In this document: piece by piece, positions 63,201 through 64,000 of the stretch | Layout of the letters: each line of letters starts with the position of its first letter | Numbering within the stretch: the stretch's first letter is position 1 | Assembly: GCF_002024165.1 (NCBI RefSeq) | Contig: NZ_MWQN01000001.1 | Coordinates: forward strand, 5,394,001-5,458,000 | DNA from: Embleya scabrispora | Lineage (GTDB): Bacteria; Actinomycetota; Actinomycetes; Streptomycetales; Streptomycetaceae | DNA: 64,000 nt | Reading direction: 5' to 3' | Notes under the pieces: generated by a model | Told to the model about the DNA's origin: nothing | Database searches by the model: none | What the model saw: the letters and a program-made list of their open reading frames with translations, nothing else | Position numbers and translations under genes: made by a program

Positions 63201-63232
63201 TCGAACTGGACGTGACCGCGGACTTCGACTGA
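60218..63232 (+). CDS. NACHT NTPase with N-terminal helical domain and C-terminal leucine-rich repeats (bacterial NLR-like)
   Basis: A 1004-residue STAND protein with the layout of animal and plant immune NLRs. A helical N-terminal domain (about 1-230) resembles the NNH type found before bacterial NACHT modules. The NACHT core has Walker A GPAGSGKST (K266) and Walker B VVFVDGLDEL (D347, D350/E351), then winged-helix-like regions with FRHASFQDYLAAL. Short leucine-rich repeats of the form L..LP.L..L.I....TDLSPLADLP fill about 775-1000. A TTA codon, rare in this family, encodes residue 166. The GTG at 60218 has GGAG five bases upstream. Antiphage roles are known for some bacterial NACHT proteins; here it is inferred. 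Confidence 0.9.
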   Translation: MDPVQGRLLATAIGGALRRLTAPPAGARLVDVPVRMGGRVARRRERREVRTADVDRLTRTLTLRLADVEPDFARLAPAEGERIVAAVVRTLGGTVTMDDVQAAGLDPAALRGRMEARAEASAERAAPLYGVLLDECCAQIVDFFTKQPEFLARTMVEQASGQAELLRRVPEAEAVDEEFARRYRAGLRAKLDRARLFGVTELDPEDSTYELTTAYVSLVVQTRREPGPLRRWDDEAVQADTARSLLEDALARRDRLVLEGPAGSGKSTLLRRLAVHVASGDLPDRLASWAGRVPFLLKLRAMVVDDRLVLPDVADFVTASGSTLGGEQPPGWAARRLRAGRAVVFVDGLDELPEEHRADALDWVEQLCVDYPDAAYLLTSRPRVLSERRHRRFRQAGFVAGELQPMSSAQVELFVDRWHRAQPGDPDDLAACAEQLKHTLDSRRDLARLGTNPLLCALMCALHRHADQALPEGRTELYRSAMAMLLGGRERARRISTGRVRLQPTQMEKILAALAMWMTLNGRRSIPDRVAVSCVTDALTRFRQTTEPPYTAREVLDSLVDRSGLLQEPESAVLEFRHASFQDYLAALEIIRSEHVDHLINHAHDPLYHDVLIMAVARTQDDPSRQRELLDGLIARAETDEEHRARLWLLGVACVSGAGMVDPEPAARFREETAKLLPPQDARAAEDLATAGEFVLDLLADLTRTQRVSDEIATNIVRVARRIGGEATIPLLRRLCDRDSTRIRLQLLGMWETLTDRERYYETVLTHVRIDDCHVPIPDPAALGLLAGRPDVRSINLPAELSELPVSALAALPRLDALGVADTSITDLGPLAELPQVTSLTLGPAQRAEPALLAPLPWITALHFNGDRLVGSVRVLPEAPNLSHIYLHDTGVRDLSGLTKYPNLRMLGMVSTPATDLGALRDSPTLETLLIDGSLVTDLSPLIDLPRLTHVGIAACPVTDLSPLADLPALEWLRIDKTQRDHLGALADRVTEGRLELDVTADFD

Positions 63233-63247
63233 CCCCCTCGACCGGAC

Positions 63248-63583
63248 CTACTCCTCCGACGGCGTCGCCACCCGCAACCGGTTCCCGTCCGGATCCCGCA
63301 GGTGCACCTCCCGCGCCCACGGCTGCTCCTCCACCGCCACGCCGAATTCACGGGCCACCTCATCCACATCGGCGACCCACACATACACCAGCGTGTCCGG
63401 GCTCGCATCGCCCGCATGCTCGCTGAGAAACAGCTTCACCTCACCCCTCGCGACCTCCACGAAGGCCGGAAAGTGCGGCTCGAAGCGATGCTCCCACCGC
63501 TTGACGAACCCCAGACGGCCATACCAGGCAACGGACTCGGCGGCGTCGACCACGCGCAGGATCGGGATGGCTTGTTCCCTCAT
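63248..63583 (-). CDS. Glyoxalase / bleomycin-resistance-fold protein (VOC superfamily)
   Basis: A 111-residue protein with the VOC pattern: IPILRVVDAAESVAWYGRLGFVKRWEHRFEP, PAFVEVARGEVKLFLSEH, VYVWVADVDEVAREF and a C-terminal REVHLRDPDGNRLRVATP with a metal/ligand glutamate position. Such proteins resemble bleomycin-binding proteins or small lyases. The ATG at 63583 follows GAGGG. Convergent with the NACHT gene. Confidence 0.88.
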   Translation of the reverse strand: MREQAIPILRVVDAAESVAWYGRLGFVKRWEHRFEPHFPAFVEVARGEVKLFLSEHAGDASPDTLVYVWVADVDEVAREFGVAVEEQPWAREVHLRDPDGNRLRVATPSEE

Positions 63584-63732
63584 AACAGACACCCTCGCAT
63601 CCCACTCCGACATCCGGCCGGTTCCTCGCCGAGTGCCGTGTCATCCGGGGGCCAGAGGGTAACGGCTCGGCGGAGGCCCGGGCGGCCCGCTCGGTGCCCA
63701 GCGCACGCACCATCCGCATCCGTGGAGGACCC

Positions 63733-64000
63733 ATGGCCATCGCGTCCGTCAATCCTGCTACCGGTGAGGTGATCGAGGAGTTCGCCGAGATGGGGGAGGT
63801 TGAGATCGATGCCCGGATCGGGCGGGCCGATGAGGTGTTTCGGGGGCATCGGGGGGACTCGTATGAGGCTCGGGCCCGGGCCATGCGGCGGGTTGCCGAC
63901 ATCCTGGATGCGGAGCGGGACGAGGTTGCGGCGGTCATGACCGCCGAGATGGGGAAGACGCTTGTTGCCGCTCGGGCCGAGGTGGGCAAGTGTGCTCGGC
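63733..64000 (+). CDS. NAD(P)-dependent aldehyde dehydrogenase, succinate-semialdehyde dehydrogenase-like (partial, C-terminus off the right edge)
   Basis: About 89 residues of an aldehyde dehydrogenase start are visible: MAIASVNPATGEVIEEFAEM, then EARARAMRRVADILDAERDEVAAVMTAEMGKTLVAARAEV. This is the family's N-terminal NAD-binding domain; the TAEMGKTL segment is typical of the GabD group. The ATG at 63733 follows GGAGG. The catalytic cysteine lies outside the window. Confidence 0.9.
   Translation, partial: MAIASVNPATGEVIEEFAEMGEVEIDARIGRADEVFRGHRGDSYEARARAMRRVADILDAERDEVAAVMTAEMGKTLVAARAEVGKCAR

Overview
The window is very GC-rich DNA with GTG/ATG starts preceded by AGGAG-like ribosome sites. 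It carries a short chaplin, actinobacterial-type DapD, DUF3040 and SAV_915-like proteins, many TetR regulators and PASTA- or PQQ-bearing surface and signalling proteins. Together these point to a morphologically differentiating actinomycete of the Streptomyces family. The genus cannot be fixed from the sequence. No rRNA, tRNA, CRISPR array or intact insertion sequence was seen. About 51 protein genes are supported; both edge genes are cut (a siderophore permease on the left, an aldehyde dehydrogenase on the right).

Layout. 1-2.2 kb: divergent siderophore-iron uptake genes with two iron boxes. 2.2-4.6 kb: TetR and a DHA2-type drug exporter, divergent. 4.9-10.9 kb: two paralogous Ser/Thr kinases, one fused to PQQ repeats, flanking citrate synthase (gltA). 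10.9-14.0 kb: an N6-type DNA methylase with a degenerate SAM motif and a duplicated-domain lipoprotein. 14.2-20.1 kb: acyl-CoA ligase, dapD and a LAL-like ATPase without a DNA-binding domain. 20.4-25.9 kb: a zinc-ribbon/OB protein, small membrane proteins, chorismate mutase, chaplin, idi and a lipoprotein. 26-31 kb: an AceE-like thiamine enzyme, SRPBCC protein, a catalytically dead M56-like membrane protein and a mutarotase-like protein. 31.3-33.0 kb: a frameshifted SAV_915-family gene and a diaminopimelate decarboxylase. 33-41.5 kb: mixed metabolic genes ending in pyrophosphatase. 41.6-45.5 kb: a TetR-controlled permease-amidohydrolase operon. 45.5-49 kb: a heptamer-based repeat, agmatine deiminase behind a double palindromic operator, pterin dehydratase and a TetR gene with a similar operator. 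49-51.2 kb: PASTA and double-TerD proteins. 51.5-56.8 kb: an ABC exporter with a two-component system. 56.9-58.9 kb: a TetR/azoreductase/SMR unit with three evenly spaced operators. 58.6-60.2 kb: a large non-coding inverted-repeat island. 60.2-63.2 kb: a NACHT-LRR (NLR-like) protein. 63.2-64 kb: glyoxalase-fold protein and the start of an aldehyde dehydrogenase.

Most genes look like ordinary chromosomal metabolism and regulation. The most unusual part is the right end. A STAND NTPase with NACHT and leucine-rich repeats carries a rare TTA codon and lies directly beside a 1.4 kb structured repeat island whose mirrored hairpins keep identical loops while their stems change in a compensated way. 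This is the best candidate for an undescribed system, possibly antiviral. The function is inferred from architecture only. A second notable theme is operator architecture: three 21-bp sites at exactly 43-bp spacing (azoreductase/TetR), and two 17-bp palindromes 21 bp apart (agmatine deiminase) whose half-site recurs before a TetR gene 2.3 kb away.
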